Shown here piece by piece: positions 14,932-22,921 of a stretch of 22,921 bases of DNA. Position numbers and translations under genes: made by a program. Location: contig JBAVJZ010000112.1 of the NCBI GenBank assembly GCA_049688015.1, positions 1-22,921 on the forward strand, given 5' to 3'. Positions within the stretch are counted from its first letter, which is position 1. Every line of letters begins with the position of its first letter. Under the pieces are notes generated by a model, which saw only the letters and a list, made by a program, of their open reading frames with translations, was not told the DNA's origin and searched no databases. The DNA is from CSP1-8 sp049688015. Lineage in GTDB: Bacteria; Desulfobacterota; Deferrimicrobia; Deferrimicrobiales; Deferrimicrobiaceae.

Positions 14932-15906
14932 ATGGAAGCGCTAAGGTCCCGCTGTTCTGTTCTGCTGCTGGTTCTCGTCGCATCGCTTTTTGTGTTCGGG
15001 GGGGTAGCAGAGGCTGCCTGGCCGGACAAACCGGTGGAATTCGTGATCCCCGCGGGCGTGGGGGGAGGCGCAGACCAATACGCCCGGTTCCTGATCGGTC
15101 TTAACGTAAAGAACAACTATATTCCCCAGCCCATTCTTCCCGTCAACCTCGACGGAGGGGCCGGGGCCGTGGCCATGCAGTCGGTGCTGAGACAAAAGGG
15201 AAACAATTATGAGATGATGATCACCCTGAACAGCTTCATCACCACTCCCCTGTTCCAGAACTTGCCCTTCACGTTCCGTGATTTTACCCCGATCGCCCTG
15301 CTGGCCCTGGATAACTTTCCCCTCTGGGTCCACAAGGACAGCCCGTATAAAACCTTAAACGACTTCCTGGCGGCCGCCAGGGAGAAGAGCCTCAGTGTCT
15401 GCGGGACGGGATCCAAGCAGGAGGACGAGATCGTCTTCCGGGCTATTGAGAAGATCGGCAAGACAAAGCCCTTCAAGTACGTCCCCTTCAAAGGCGGCGG
15501 CGAAGTGGCCCAGAATCTGGTGGGCAAGCACTGTGAGGCCACCGTCAACCAGGTCAGCGAGGCGGGCTCCTTCTACCCGGATTACCTGCGCCCCCTGGTC
15601 GTCTTCCAGGACAAGCGACTGGACATTCCGGGCTACGAGAATGTCCCCACCGGCAAGGAGGCAGGCCTCGATTTCTCCTATGAAATGATGCGGGCCATCT
15701 TCGCTCCCCCGGGCATCTCCAAGGAGGCCCAGAACGGAATGATGGAGTTGTTCCGGAAGGTTTCCGAGGACCCCGAGTGGGTGAAATTCGCAAAGAAAAC
15801 CGGGCTGAGGAGAGAGTTCATCACCGGCGACGCACTGGAGAAGTTCTGCGAGAACTACGAGAAAAAGCACGTCGAGATCATGAAGGCGCAAGGCTGGGTC
15901 AAGTAG
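14932..15906 (+). CDS. Tripartite tricarboxylate transporter substrate-binding protein (TctC/Bug family)
   Basis: 324 residues. A Sec signal peptide is visible (basic MEALRSR, hydrophobic core to about residue 23, likely cleavage after AEA before AWPDKP). The mature protein opens with the family signature WPDKPVEFVIPAGVGGGADQ in split form and continues with the two-lobed periplasmic binding-protein pattern (NLDGGAGAVAMQSVL, TPIALLALDNFPLWV, KYVPFKGGGEVAQNLVGKHCEATV). Such proteins deliver carboxylates or other small ligands to TctA/TctB permeases. No tctA or tctB lies in the window, as is common for orphan Bug proteins, so it may feed a remote permease or act as a sensor partner. GGAGG 9 nt before ATG supports the start. 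A strong terminator follows. Ligand is unknown; the convergent malic enzyme hints at organic acids only weakly. Confidence 0.9.
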   Translation: MEALRSRCSVLLLVLVASLFVFGGVAEAAWPDKPVEFVIPAGVGGGADQYARFLIGLNVKNNYIPQPILPVNLDGGAGAVAMQSVLRQKGNNYEMMITLNSFITTPLFQNLPFTFRDFTPIALLALDNFPLWVHKDSPYKTLNDFLAAAREKSLSVCGTGSKQEDEIVFRAIEKIGKTKPFKYVPFKGGGEVAQNLVGKHCEATVNQVSEAGSFYPDYLRPLVVFQDKRLDIPGYENVPTGKEAGLDFSYEMMRAIFAPPGISKEAQNGMMELFRKVSEDPEWVKFAKKTGLRREFITGDALEKFCENYEKKHVEIMKAQGWVK

Positions 15907-15935
15907 CTTTTCAAGTCACGCAGGAAACTTCCCAC

Positions 15936-15971
15936 GGGGGGTGCAGGGGCGAACGCCTTGCACCCCCTTTT
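15936..15971 (+). terminator. Strong rho-independent terminator of the TctC-type gene
   Basis: GGGGGTGCA (15936-15944) pairs with TGCACCCCC (15959-15967), the stem continuing inward with GGCG/CGCC, and TTTT follows at 15968-15971. On the opposite strand there is no T-run, so it is directional and does not serve the convergent malic enzyme gene. Confidence 0.8.
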
Positions 15972-16054
15972 CCTGACCCCCCTCGTAACCACGACCCCCC
16001 GAAACACGACGGCCGATGCCGCATCATCCGCTTCGCTGCGATCCTGTTGTCTTG

Positions 16055-17698
16055 CTACACGTACTCCACATATGTCGGGTCGTACATCTGTGCCTTGACA
16101 TGCGCGGCCAGGTCGGCCGGCCGTTTCATCGTTGTCAGGCCGCGCTGGAAAGCCACCTCAGCAACAGCCGCGGCGATGGCGGCAGAAACCTCCCGGATGC
16201 GGCCGAGGCCGGGATAGATGCGGCCTTCCGCCAGATCGTCTTCCGAGACCAGGTCCGCCAGCGTTTTCGCGGCTGCGAAGAACATATCGTCGGTCAGTCG
16301 CGTGGCTTCGCTGGCGACCGCGCCAAGCCCTACGCCGGGGAAGATGTAGGCGTTGTTGCCCTGCCCGGGCACGAACGTCTTGCCTTTGACCGTGACCGGT
16401 GGAAACGGGCTTCCGCTCGCGAAAATCGCGCGGCCCTCCGACCACGTATAGGCTTCCTCCGCCGTGCACTCCGATTTCGAGGTGGGGTTCGAGAGAGCGA
16501 AGAGGATCGGGCGCCGGTTCAAGCGCGCCATCGCCTCGACAACCTGCTTCGTGAACGTGCGCGGCATGCCGGAGACGCCGATGAGAACAGTCGGCTTGAG
16601 CGATTCGACGGCGCCCAGGAAATCGGTGATGGGCGCATGGTCGTGCGCGTAAGGCCGTTTGTGCTCGACAAGGTCCTTCCGGCTCTTGACGACGAGGCCC
16701 TTCGAGTCCACATACCAGCACTTGCGCCGGGCTTCGGCCTCCGTCATCCCCTCCCTTATCATACCGAGCACGATCAGGTCGCCGATGCCGATGCCGGCCT
16801 CCCCCGCTCCGAGAAACAGGAACTTGTGATCGGACAACTTGTTTCCGATGATGCGCAGGGCCGAGTACACCCCCGCCATCGAGACGCTTGCCGTACCCTG
16901 AATGTCGTCATTGAACGTGCAGACGCGGTCCCGGTAGTGATGCAACAGCCGGAAGGCGTTCGCATTGCCGAAGTCTTCGAACTGGATGCAGGCTTTCGGG
17001 AAAATCTCCTGCACGGCGGTGACAAACTCGTCCACCAGTTCGTCGTATGCCGGGCCGCGCAGGCGCCGCTCCGGCAGGCCGATGTAGAGCGGATCCTTCA
17101 GCAGAGTCTCGTTGTTCGTGCCGACATCCAGCGTTACCGGCAGGCATTGCGCGGGATGGACGCCCGCGCAGGCGGTGTACAACGAGAGCTTTCCTCCCGG
17201 TATGCCCATGCCGTTCGCGCCGAGGTCGCCGAGGCCGAGGATACGTTCGCCGTCGGTGACGACGATCATGCGGATATCGCTGTAGGGCCAATTCCTCAAA
17301 AGGTCTCGGACGTGCCCCCGATCTTTGTGTGTAATAAACATCCCGCGCGGACGGCGGAAGATGTGTCCGAACTCCTGACAGCCCTGCCCCACCGTCGGAG
17401 TGTAGATGAGAGGTACCATCTCCTCGACGTTTTCCATGACCATTCGGTAGAAAAGGGTCTCGTTGCGGTCCTGCAGCGAGACCAGGAAGATGTACTTCTC
17501 GATGTCGCTGGTCTTGCGGCGGATGTTCTCCAGAACACGTGCCACCTGTCCCTCTTGCGTGAACACGCGTGCCGGAAGAAGGCCGCGCAGGCCCAACCCG
17601 TCGCGCTCCGCCTCGGTGAAGGCTGTTCCCTTGTTCAATGCCGGATCGTGCAGCAGAGCAACTCCGCGTTTGCCATGAAGAGAAACCTGGGCAGACAT
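16055..17698 (-). CDS. maeA: NAD-dependent malic enzyme (MaeA/SfcA type)
   Basis: 547 residues, the size of the large bacterial/eukaryotic-type malic enzyme (E. coli MaeA 565). It oxidatively decarboxylates malate to pyruvate with NAD(P)+. Visible catalytic parts: Tyr99 in IYTPTVGQGC, Lys170 in GIPGGKLSLYTACAG, metal ligands Glu241-Asp242 in QFEDFGNANAF and Asp265 in FNDDIQGTASV, the nucleotide fold GAGEAGIGIGD (297-307), and SNPTSKSECTAEEAYTW plus PGQGNNAYIFPG toward the C-terminus. NAD preference is inferred from the family, not tested. The start at 17698 has AAAGGAGG 6 nt upstream; a 43-residue longer frame extends through the promoter region and lacks homology. It likely has its own promoter and lies 128 nt downstream of the response regulator gene. 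Cytoplasmic role: supplies pyruvate and reducing power. Confidence 0.95.
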   Translation of the reverse strand: MSAQVSLHGKRGVALLHDPALNKGTAFTEAERDGLGLRGLLPARVFTQEGQVARVLENIRRKTSDIEKYIFLVSLQDRNETLFYRMVMENVEEMVPLIYTPTVGQGCQEFGHIFRRPRGMFITHKDRGHVRDLLRNWPYSDIRMIVVTDGERILGLGDLGANGMGIPGGKLSLYTACAGVHPAQCLPVTLDVGTNNETLLKDPLYIGLPERRLRGPAYDELVDEFVTAVQEIFPKACIQFEDFGNANAFRLLHHYRDRVCTFNDDIQGTASVSMAGVYSALRIIGNKLSDHKFLFLGAGEAGIGIGDLIVLGMIREGMTEAEARRKCWYVDSKGLVVKSRKDLVEHKRPYAHDHAPITDFLGAVESLKPTVLIGVSGMPRTFTKQVVEAMARLNRRPILFALSNPTSKSECTAEEAYTWSEGRAIFASGSPFPPVTVKGKTFVPGQGNNAYIFPGVGLGAVASEATRLTDDMFFAAAKTLADLVSEDDLAEGRIYPGLGRIREVSAAIAAAVAEVAFQRGLTTMKRPADLAAHVKAQMYDPTYVEYV

Positions 17699-17761
17699 GA
17701 GATGCCTCCTTTCCTGGGATATCAGGGGCTCTTGGCAAAGTTCCCGGTCAAAGGGTCGATA

Positions 17762-17791
17762 AATATCACTACGGGAAGCTCCGGCTGTCGA
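17762..17791 (-). promoter_or_regulatory. Candidate sigma70 promoter of the malic enzyme gene
   Basis: On the minus strand TCGACA (17791-17786) and GATATT (17767-17762) are separated by 18 nt and match five and four of six consensus bases. The 128-nt gap between regulator and malic enzyme genes was also checked for a sigma54 GG-N10-GC element and none was found. Confidence 0.4.
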
Positions 17792-17826
17792 TCGCGCGGG
17801 CACACGGGAACTACGAGACGGTAACA

Positions 17827-19269
17827 CTAGTCTCGCGGCGGTTCGTCCCCGGCAGGATCGTCCCGGGCCGGCCGCCGCCCTCCTCCTCTTCCCGGAGGTT
17901 CCACGTCGATGCCGTACTTCCTCATCTTTGCGTGAAGACCGACCCGCGAGATGCCCAGGATGGCCGCCGCCGCCGTCCGGTTCCCGCCCGTGTGTTCCAG
18001 GACAATCCGGACGTGTTCCGCCTCGAGCTCGGCCAGGGTCTTCCGAACCTCCCGGGGAACGGACAGTCCCGCACGGGTGACCGTCTTGACAAGATACGGC
18101 GGAAGGCTGCGCCGGGTCAGCGTGCGGCCGTTCTCCAGCACCACTGCGCTGGCGATGATGTTTTCCAGCTCCCGGACATTGCCCGGATAGTCGTACGCCT
18201 CCAGCAGGCTCATCACGTCGTCGGAAATCCCGGCGATCGACTTGTCGTTCAGCTTGCTGTGCTTCTCGAGGAAGTGGTGGGCGAGCAACTCCGCGTCCCC
18301 CTTCCGCTCCCGCAGCGGCGACAGGTAGATCGAGCTGATGTTGAGACGATAGTACAGGTCCCTGCGGAATCGGCCGTGCTCGATTTCCGCTTCCAGGTTC
18401 TTGTTCGTCGCGGCGATGACCCGGACGTCCGCCCCCCGTTCCCGGGTGGAGCCCAGCCGGAAGTATTCCCCGCTCTGCAGAACCCTTAGGAGTTTCGACT
18501 GGACCGGCAGTTCGAGCGCACCGATCTCATCGAGAAACAGGACCCCGCCGTCCGCCTCTTCGAACAACCCCGCCTTGTCCCCGGCCGCTCCGGTGAACGC
18601 CCCCCTGTCGTGGCCGAAGAATTCCGAAGCGAACAGCTCGGAGGCGAACGTCCCGGCGTTCACGGCGACGAACGACTTGTCGCGGCGCCTGCCGATCCGG
18701 TGGATGGCCCTCGCCACCAGCTCCTTCCCGGTGCCGCTTTCCCCCCATATCAGCACGTTGTTGTCGCTCTCCGCGATCTGCTCGACCTTCCGGAGCGTTC
18801 GCAGGAACTTCCCGTCCTGCGTCAGGATCCCACGGAACTCCTCCTTGTGCCGAAGTCCCTCCAGGCTGATCCGGTCACGCAGCTTGTCGATCTCCCCCCG
18901 CAGGCAAGACCGTTCCAGTGCGCGGTCCAGCGTGGTAAGCAGACGTCTGTCGTCCACCGGCTTGCAGAGATAGTCATAGGCTCCCATCTTCATCGACTCG
19001 ACAGCCAGCTCCACGTCCTCCACCCCGGTGATGATCACCACCTCCACCTCGGGATGGTTCTGTCGCACGTACTGCAGCACTTCTTTTCCCGACACCCCGG
19101 GCATGTCCATGTCCAGGAGCAGAAGATCGAATTTCCCCGATTCGATCGTGTCGAACGCTTTCGTGCTGTCGGCGAGCGCCTCGACCTCGAAGCGTTCCGC
19201 CTGGAGGAGCAGCACCAGGAAATAGTTCAGCACGGCCTTGTCGTCGTCGATGATCAGGATGCGGTTCAT
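17827..19269 (-). CDS. NtrC-family sigma54-dependent response regulator
   Basis: 480 residues in three parts. Receiver domain 1-120 with acidic pocket Asp8-Asp10, phosphoacceptor Asp53 (LLDMDMPG) and Lys103 in CKPVDD. AAA+ sigma54-interaction domain about 145-380: Walker A GESGTGKE (176-183), the GAFTGA loop (223-228) required for sigma54 contact, Walker B LFLDEIG (244-250) and arginine-rich sensor region RRDLYYRLN. C-terminal Fis-type helix-turn-helix near 425-455 (GGNRTAAAAILGISRVGLHAKM). It activates transcription from -24/-12 promoters when phosphorylated. Its start overlaps the sensor kinase stop by 4 nt, so it is the cognate partner. No such promoter was found in this window, so targets probably lie elsewhere. 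The C-terminus after about 457 is a Gly/Arg/Pro-rich tail. Confidence 0.95.
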   Translation of the reverse strand: MNRILIIDDDKAVLNYFLVLLLQAERFEVEALADSTKAFDTIESGKFDLLLLDMDMPGVSGKEVLQYVRQNHPEVEVVIITGVEDVELAVESMKMGAYDYLCKPVDDRRLLTTLDRALERSCLRGEIDKLRDRISLEGLRHKEEFRGILTQDGKFLRTLRKVEQIAESDNNVLIWGESGTGKELVARAIHRIGRRRDKSFVAVNAGTFASELFASEFFGHDRGAFTGAAGDKAGLFEEADGGVLFLDEIGALELPVQSKLLRVLQSGEYFRLGSTRERGADVRVIAATNKNLEAEIEHGRFRRDLYYRLNISSIYLSPLRERKGDAELLAHHFLEKHSKLNDKSIAGISDDVMSLLEAYDYPGNVRELENIIASAVVLENGRTLTRRSLPPYLVKTVTRAGLSVPREVRKTLAELEAEHVRIVLEHTGGNRTAAAAILGISRVGLHAKMRKYGIDVEPPGRGGGRRPARDDPAGDEPPRD

Positions 19270-20732
19270 GACGCGCTCCGGGACACCGGCAGGAGGTAAT
19301 GGAACGTCGTTCCCTCACCGAGTCGGGTATCGACTTCGATCGACCCTCCGTGCTCCTCGATGATCCCGTAGGTGATCGACATGCCAAGCCCTGTGCCCCC
19401 GATGCGCTGCTTGGTCGAGAAGAACGGATCGAACAGCCGGTGCTTGACTTCGTCGGTCATCCCCGGGCCGTTGTCGGCGATGGAAACTCGCACCTGCCGG
19501 CCGGCGTTCTCCAGCCGGGTGGCGATCCGGATGCAGGCGTCGGGGCGCTCTTCCAACGACTCGGCCGCGTTGATGAGCGTATTGACCACCACCTGCTCCA
19601 GCTGGACCAGGCTCCCCTTGAGCGCGGGCAGGCCCTCCGCCAGGCTTTGCTCCAGCCGGAAGCGCTTGATCTTGTTGTGCACCAGCCGGGTCGCGGCTTC
19701 GACCACCCGGTTCACATCCACCTTCTCGTCGAGCCGCCCCTCGTCCCGTCGGGCGAACGTCTTCAGGTCCCGGACGATGTTACCGATGCGCCCCGCGCCG
19801 TCCGCCATGTCCTTGAGGAGAACCTGGACCTGCTCCCGGAAGAACGGGTACGGGAGCCGTGCGATCTTCATGCCGCGGTCCTCCTTCGCCTTCACGTCCA
19901 GGATGGGCAGGATGTCCCGGATCGCCTCCCGGAGAATCTGCATGTTCCCCTGGATGAACTGGACGGGATTGTTGATCTCGTGCGCGATGCCCGACACCAG
20001 TTGTCCCATCGAGGCAAGCTTCTCGGCCTGGACGAGCTGCTTCTGCCGTTCCACCAGCTTCGCGTTCGCCTCCGTCAACTCTCCCGACTTTTTCTCCAGC
20101 ATGTTCCGCGTCAGTACCAGATTCTTCTCGCGGAGCCTCAGGCTGCCTACGATCGTACAGGACAGGTAGATGGTGATGACCAGCGTGATCAACAGACCCA
20201 GGCTCACCACCGACAGGAACAGGAGGTTACCGTGACGGGAGTGGAGGAACAGTCCTTCCAGCTGATAGTGGGGGACAATCTCGAGGTATTCCAGGGCGAC
20301 GACCGAGAGAAACATGCAGTAGGAGACAAGACCCAGGAGCCATGCCTCCGCTCGCGGGAGAAGCATGCTGGCCAGGATCGCAAGAAACAGGTAGAAGGAG
20401 ATGAACGGGTTCTCGGCCCCCCCGGTAAAATGGATGAGGAACGTCAGGGCCAGAAGATCCATTCCGATCTGCAGATACGTTTCGATCCGGCTGACGGTGA
20501 GATCCGGGGCCGACTCGCTTTTCCGGAACCGGTAATACAGCTCAAAGCCAAGATTGTACAGGAAAATGACGGCCCATACGAGCAGGACCCTGCCGACGGG
20601 GAACCGGATCCCGAAAGCGTAGCGGCCGGTCACGATGGTGACGGCCAGGACCGCCAGGAACAGCCACCGGACCTTGACGATCCACCCGACGCGAACGAGA
20701 AGCTCTTCTTCCCTCAGGGAACGATCCGGCAA
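19266..20732 (-). CDS. Six-TM sensor histidine kinase with RegB/PrrB quinone-binding motif
   Basis: 488 residues. Six predicted membrane segments (about 15-35, 46-66, 85-103, 108-126, 130-150, 169-196) with only short loops. The loop between segments 3 and 4 carries GGAENPF at 104-110, exactly the GGxxNPF heptapeptide that binds ubiquinone in RegB/PrrB-type redox kinases. A coiled coil (about 203-237) leads to HisKA with His251 (SGIAHEINNPVQF), then HATPase_c with N-box near 384-393, G1 IADNGPGM (418-425), F-box FDPFFSTK (434-441) and G2 GGTGLGMS (445-452). The redox-active Cys near the RegB H-box has no clear equivalent. It begins with TTG at 20732, supported by AAAGGAG 8 nt upstream; no better ATG is near. 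It pairs with the NtrC-type regulator, overlapping it by 4 nt, and follows the oxidoreductase by 23 nt. A redox role is inference from the motif and neighbours. Confidence 0.92.
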   Translation of the reverse strand: MPDRSLREEELLVRVGWIVKVRWLFLAVLAVTIVTGRYAFGIRFPVGRVLLVWAVIFLYNLGFELYYRFRKSESAPDLTVSRIETYLQIGMDLLALTFLIHFTGGAENPFISFYLFLAILASMLLPRAEAWLLGLVSYCMFLSVVALEYLEIVPHYQLEGLFLHSRHGNLLFLSVVSLGLLITLVITIYLSCTIVGSLRLREKNLVLTRNMLEKKSGELTEANAKLVERQKQLVQAEKLASMGQLVSGIAHEINNPVQFIQGNMQILREAIRDILPILDVKAKEDRGMKIARLPYPFFREQVQVLLKDMADGAGRIGNIVRDLKTFARRDEGRLDEKVDVNRVVEAATRLVHNKIKRFRLEQSLAEGLPALKGSLVQLEQVVVNTLINAAESLEERPDACIRIATRLENAGRQVRVSIADNGPGMTDEVKHRLFDPFFSTKQRIGGTGLGMSITYGIIEEHGGSIEVDTRLGEGTTFHYLLPVSRSAS

Positions 20733-20755
20733 CCGGACAGCTCCTTTCCCTAGAG

Positions 20756-22921
20756 CTAGAACGCCCCCCGTATTTCCCGGCCCGCCAGCCTGCCGCGCAC
20801 CGCCTCGTTCATCGTGGCATAGGAACGCCTACCCGGCAACATGGCTTTTCCGGACAGGCGGATCTTCCGGATGTCGAGCGTTAGCGGAACGAGGTTCCTC
20901 CCCGCGTCGTCGGGTGAACTCCCCCGCGGTCGGATAAGGCCCGCGCCGATCGCGTCGGGGCGGATCGCCGGGATCTTGCAGCCGAACTCCTCCGCGAGAT
21001 CGCGGATCATCCCGGCTGTCGTGCGGCCGCCGGGGGGCTCGCACGCCTTCTCCACCGGACGAAGCGCCCCGTCGAAGCGCACTACGGTTCCTTCCGTTTC
21101 GACGAGTGTCGATGCCGGGAGCACGACCTGCGCGGCCTTCGCCGTGCGCGTCCAGGAATGGTCCGCAACGATAAGCGTCTCCAGACCGCCTAGGAGGTCC
21201 TCTCCTTCCGGATCGGAAAGCGGGTCCTCGAGCAGGACCACGGCTCCCCGGATCCGCCCCGCAGACAAGGCGTCCAGAAGGTCCGTCTCCCCCAGGGTCG
21301 CCGGCCTGGCCGCTTCCGTGTTGCTGTCGCTCCCGAGGAGCAGGAGACCGCCTGCGGGCGAAACCAGGTGCCCGGTCGCCGCCTGGATACGAGCCAGGAG
21401 AGCCAGATCCCCCGTCGATCGTTCGGCCGTTTCCTCCAGGTCGTATACGACGACCACCTTTTTCCCGCCGGTTACGGCTTGCGCCAGCGCCCTTACCTTC
21501 CCGGAGTCGACACCGCACGCTTCTTCCGCTCCGCTAGGGGCGGCGCCTTCCAGCAGATCCCGGAGCGCCTCCCGTTCGTCGCCACCGGCGCCCGCCCACC
21601 GCTCGTCGACCCCGTCGCTCGCAAGGATCCGGCGCAGGACGTCCGCCAGCAGGATTCCCGACGTTCCCCTTCGGGGATTAAGCCAAAGGGTCGACGGGCG
21701 GACCAGGTCGATCTCGCTCGAATGCACCACCACGATGGCGGCGCCCTTCCGGGCCGCCCGCCGCAGCCTCATGCCGAGCACCGGATGGGACATACCGGGA
21801 TCGGCCCCGACCACGAGGATCACGTCCGCGTCGTCCAGGTCTTCGAGAAGGCATGTGGAAGCGGTCCGTCCGAGAAAATCGTCCAGGTCTCGCCGAATGC
21901 CGCCGCGGCGTAACGTGCCGAAGTTTCCGACATGTTCGGTGCCCAGGCCCTCCCGGGCGAATCGCTCGACGAGGCAGCTCTCTTCCCACGTCATCCGGTC
22001 AGCGGCCAGGACGGCGATCGATCCGGCGCCATACCGACAGCGGCAATCCGAGAGGAGTCGCCCCGCTTCCCGCAGCGCCTCCTCCCAACGGACCGGCTCC
22101 AGCCCGCCGTTCTTCCGAACCATGGGAGCGCGGATCCGGTCCCCGGACTGGAGCAGACCGGTTCCGAATCTGCCCTTGGCGCACAGGTCCCCTTTCCTTC
22201 CGAGGGCATCCACGGGGGAAGCCGCCCACAGCAGGCCGTCCGTCACCACGTGCAGGTCCAGCGGACACGCCAGGGAGCAGAAGCCGCACGCCGAAGGAAT
22301 TCGGGTCGTTCGCCACGGCCCCTGCCGCCCATAGGGAAGCTTGGCCGTGAGAGCCCCCGTGGGGCAGGACTCGACGCATGCGCCGCAGGCGTTGCACGCG
22401 CTCTCGGCGAGAGGCCGCCCCATGGCGGGCTTTACCGTCGTGTCGAATCCCCTTCCCACGAAGCCGAGTACCGGCCGGTCGAGGACATCCTCGCAGACGC
22501 GGATGCACCGGCCGCAGAGGATGCACTTGTTGGCGTCGTAGGCGATCAGCGGATGGCTGTCGTCCACCTTGTGACGCCGGACCTGGCCGGCCACGCCCCC
22601 AACATCGACGCCGTATTCGACCGCGTACCTGCGGAGGTCGCACGTATGCAGGGCCTTGCAGCCGCACTCCATGCACCGGACGGCCTCCTCCCTCATTGCC
22701 TCCTCGGAATAGCCCTGCTCCACCTCCCGGAAGTCGGTCCTCCGTTCCCCGGCCGGGCGCTGCGGCATCGCTCGGCGCGGATTCCGCTTCACATCCTCGT
22801 ACAGCGTATCCGGGACGGGGCCGAAGTCGTCGCGCCGGCAGACGAAAGCGGGGTCGGACCGTTTCACCTCCCCGGTCCGCAGGTACCCGTCGATCGCCTC
22901 GGCGGCCAGCCGCCCCTGGGC
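20756..22921 (-). CDS. GltD-like/NuoG-like fusion iron-sulfur oxidoreductase (N-terminus beyond window)
   Basis: The open frame continues past the right edge; 721 codons are visible. The first 18 residues match the C-terminal end of a GltD-type FAD/NAD(P) reductase (RLAAEAIDGYLRTGE). Then follow a Cys cluster CMECGCKALHTC, two [4Fe-4S] ferredoxin motifs (CILCGRCIRVCED and CNACGACVESCPTGA), a molybdopterin Fe4S4-type module (CGFCSLACPLDL and a later CAKGRFG) and a NuoG/FdhA-like molybdopterin fold, including ILVVGADPGMSHP and VVLPASTLVETEGTV. The position of the catalytic Mo-ligand Sec/Cys in formate dehydrogenases reads VGNFGTLRR, with no Cys, so substrate oxidation at Mo is unlikely and an electron-relay role is more probable. 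Related to NADPH-linked SfrA-like or complex I G-like proteins of Deltaproteobacteria. An internal GTG at 22867 is unlikely to be the true start. First visible gene of the operon with the redox-type kinase. Confidence 0.85.
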   Translation of the reverse strand, partial: AQGRLAAEAIDGYLRTGEVKRSDPAFVCRRDDFGPVPDTLYEDVKRNPRRAMPQRPAGERRTDFREVEQGYSEEAMREEAVRCMECGCKALHTCDLRRYAVEYGVDVGGVAGQVRRHKVDDSHPLIAYDANKCILCGRCIRVCEDVLDRPVLGFVGRGFDTTVKPAMGRPLAESACNACGACVESCPTGALTAKLPYGRQGPWRTTRIPSACGFCSLACPLDLHVVTDGLLWAASPVDALGRKGDLCAKGRFGTGLLQSGDRIRAPMVRKNGGLEPVRWEEALREAGRLLSDCRCRYGAGSIAVLAADRMTWEESCLVERFAREGLGTEHVGNFGTLRRGGIRRDLDDFLGRTASTCLLEDLDDADVILVVGADPGMSHPVLGMRLRRAARKGAAIVVVHSSEIDLVRPSTLWLNPRRGTSGILLADVLRRILASDGVDERWAGAGGDEREALRDLLEGAAPSGAEEACGVDSGKVRALAQAVTGGKKVVVVYDLEETAERSTGDLALLARIQAATGHLVSPAGGLLLLGSDSNTEAARPATLGETDLLDALSAGRIRGAVVLLEDPLSDPEGEDLLGGLETLIVADHSWTRTAKAAQVVLPASTLVETEGTVVRFDGALRPVEKACEPPGGRTTAGMIRDLAEEFGCKIPAIRPDAIGAGLIRPRGSSPDDAGRNLVPLTLDIRKIRLSGKAMLPGRRSYATMNEAVRGRLAGREIRGAF

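Noticed and set aside
16016..17824. A 602-codon open frame antisense to the malic enzyme
   Set aside because: The sense strand has all malic enzyme motifs and a good ribosome binding site. The antisense frame mirrors its codon phase and has no domain signature.
17699..17826. Sigma54 -24/-12 promoter for the malic enzyme under control of the neighbouring regulator
   Set aside because: GG and GC pairs are present but never with the required 10-nt spacing; a sigma70-like pair is a better fit.
20841..22334. A 497-codon plus-strand frame antisense to the iron-sulfur oxidoreductase
   Set aside because: Ser/Arg/Pro-rich shadow of a conserved cysteine-motif protein.

Overview
This 22.9 kb window is GC-rich bacterial chromosome, almost fully coding, with 15 protein genes and one intergenic stretch over 300 bp. 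Gene content suggests an anaerobic or facultative Deltaproteobacteria-like lineage (Desulfobacterota/Desulfuromonadota or a relative): PAS/GAF sensor kinases, a sigma54-type response regulator, a GltD-NuoG-like flavin/iron-sulfur oxidoreductase, a GltB-like FMN protein without a glutaminase domain, PolX with a PHP domain, and a pair of PPK2 kinases. No rRNA, intact tRNA, transposase, integrase or CRISPR array was seen. The taxonomic guess is inference from gene families, not from a marker gene.

Left part (1-9561). A multi-PAS/GAF hybrid-type sensor kinase (minus strand, running off the left edge) is divergent from a rightward series: mscL (mechanosensitive channel with an added C-terminal zinc ribbon), a MEMO/AmmeMemoRadiSam-B protein overlapping polX (family X DNA polymerase plus PHP nuclease) by 4 nt, a stand-alone FMN-binding glutamate-synthase-like protein, and an AsmA-family envelope protein. 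A hairpin with a U-tract lies between the last two.

Middle part (9565-14549, all minus). Five closely spaced genes form what looks like one operon for inorganic polyphosphate metabolism: metallophosphoesterase, PPK2, PPK2 with a lysine-rich N-terminal tail, SixA-like histidine phosphatase, and a CYTH-like/CHAD protein. The spacings are about 17, 54, 48 and 72 nt. CHAD domains bind polyphosphate and PPK2 enzymes use it to phosphorylate nucleotides, so the operon plausibly couples polyphosphate binding, use and phosphate removal. Its leader contains a perfect 7-bp inverted repeat whose 8-nt loop carries the Shine-Dalgarno core, followed by a 10-codon reading frame whose stop overlaps the start of the first gene. 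This operon and its leader are the strongest candidate for something undescribed here.

Right part (14586-22921). An intergenic region with a tRNA-3'-end-like remnant precedes an orphan TctC-type solute-binding protein, which ends at a strong terminator. A NAD-type malic enzyme converges on it. Further right, reading leftward, a GltD-NuoG-like fusion oxidoreductase (open at the right edge), a six-TM sensor kinase carrying the RegB/PrrB quinone-binding signature GGxxNPF, and an NtrC-type sigma54 response regulator form a compact operon. This suggests a redox-sensing circuit genetically linked to an electron-transfer enzyme.
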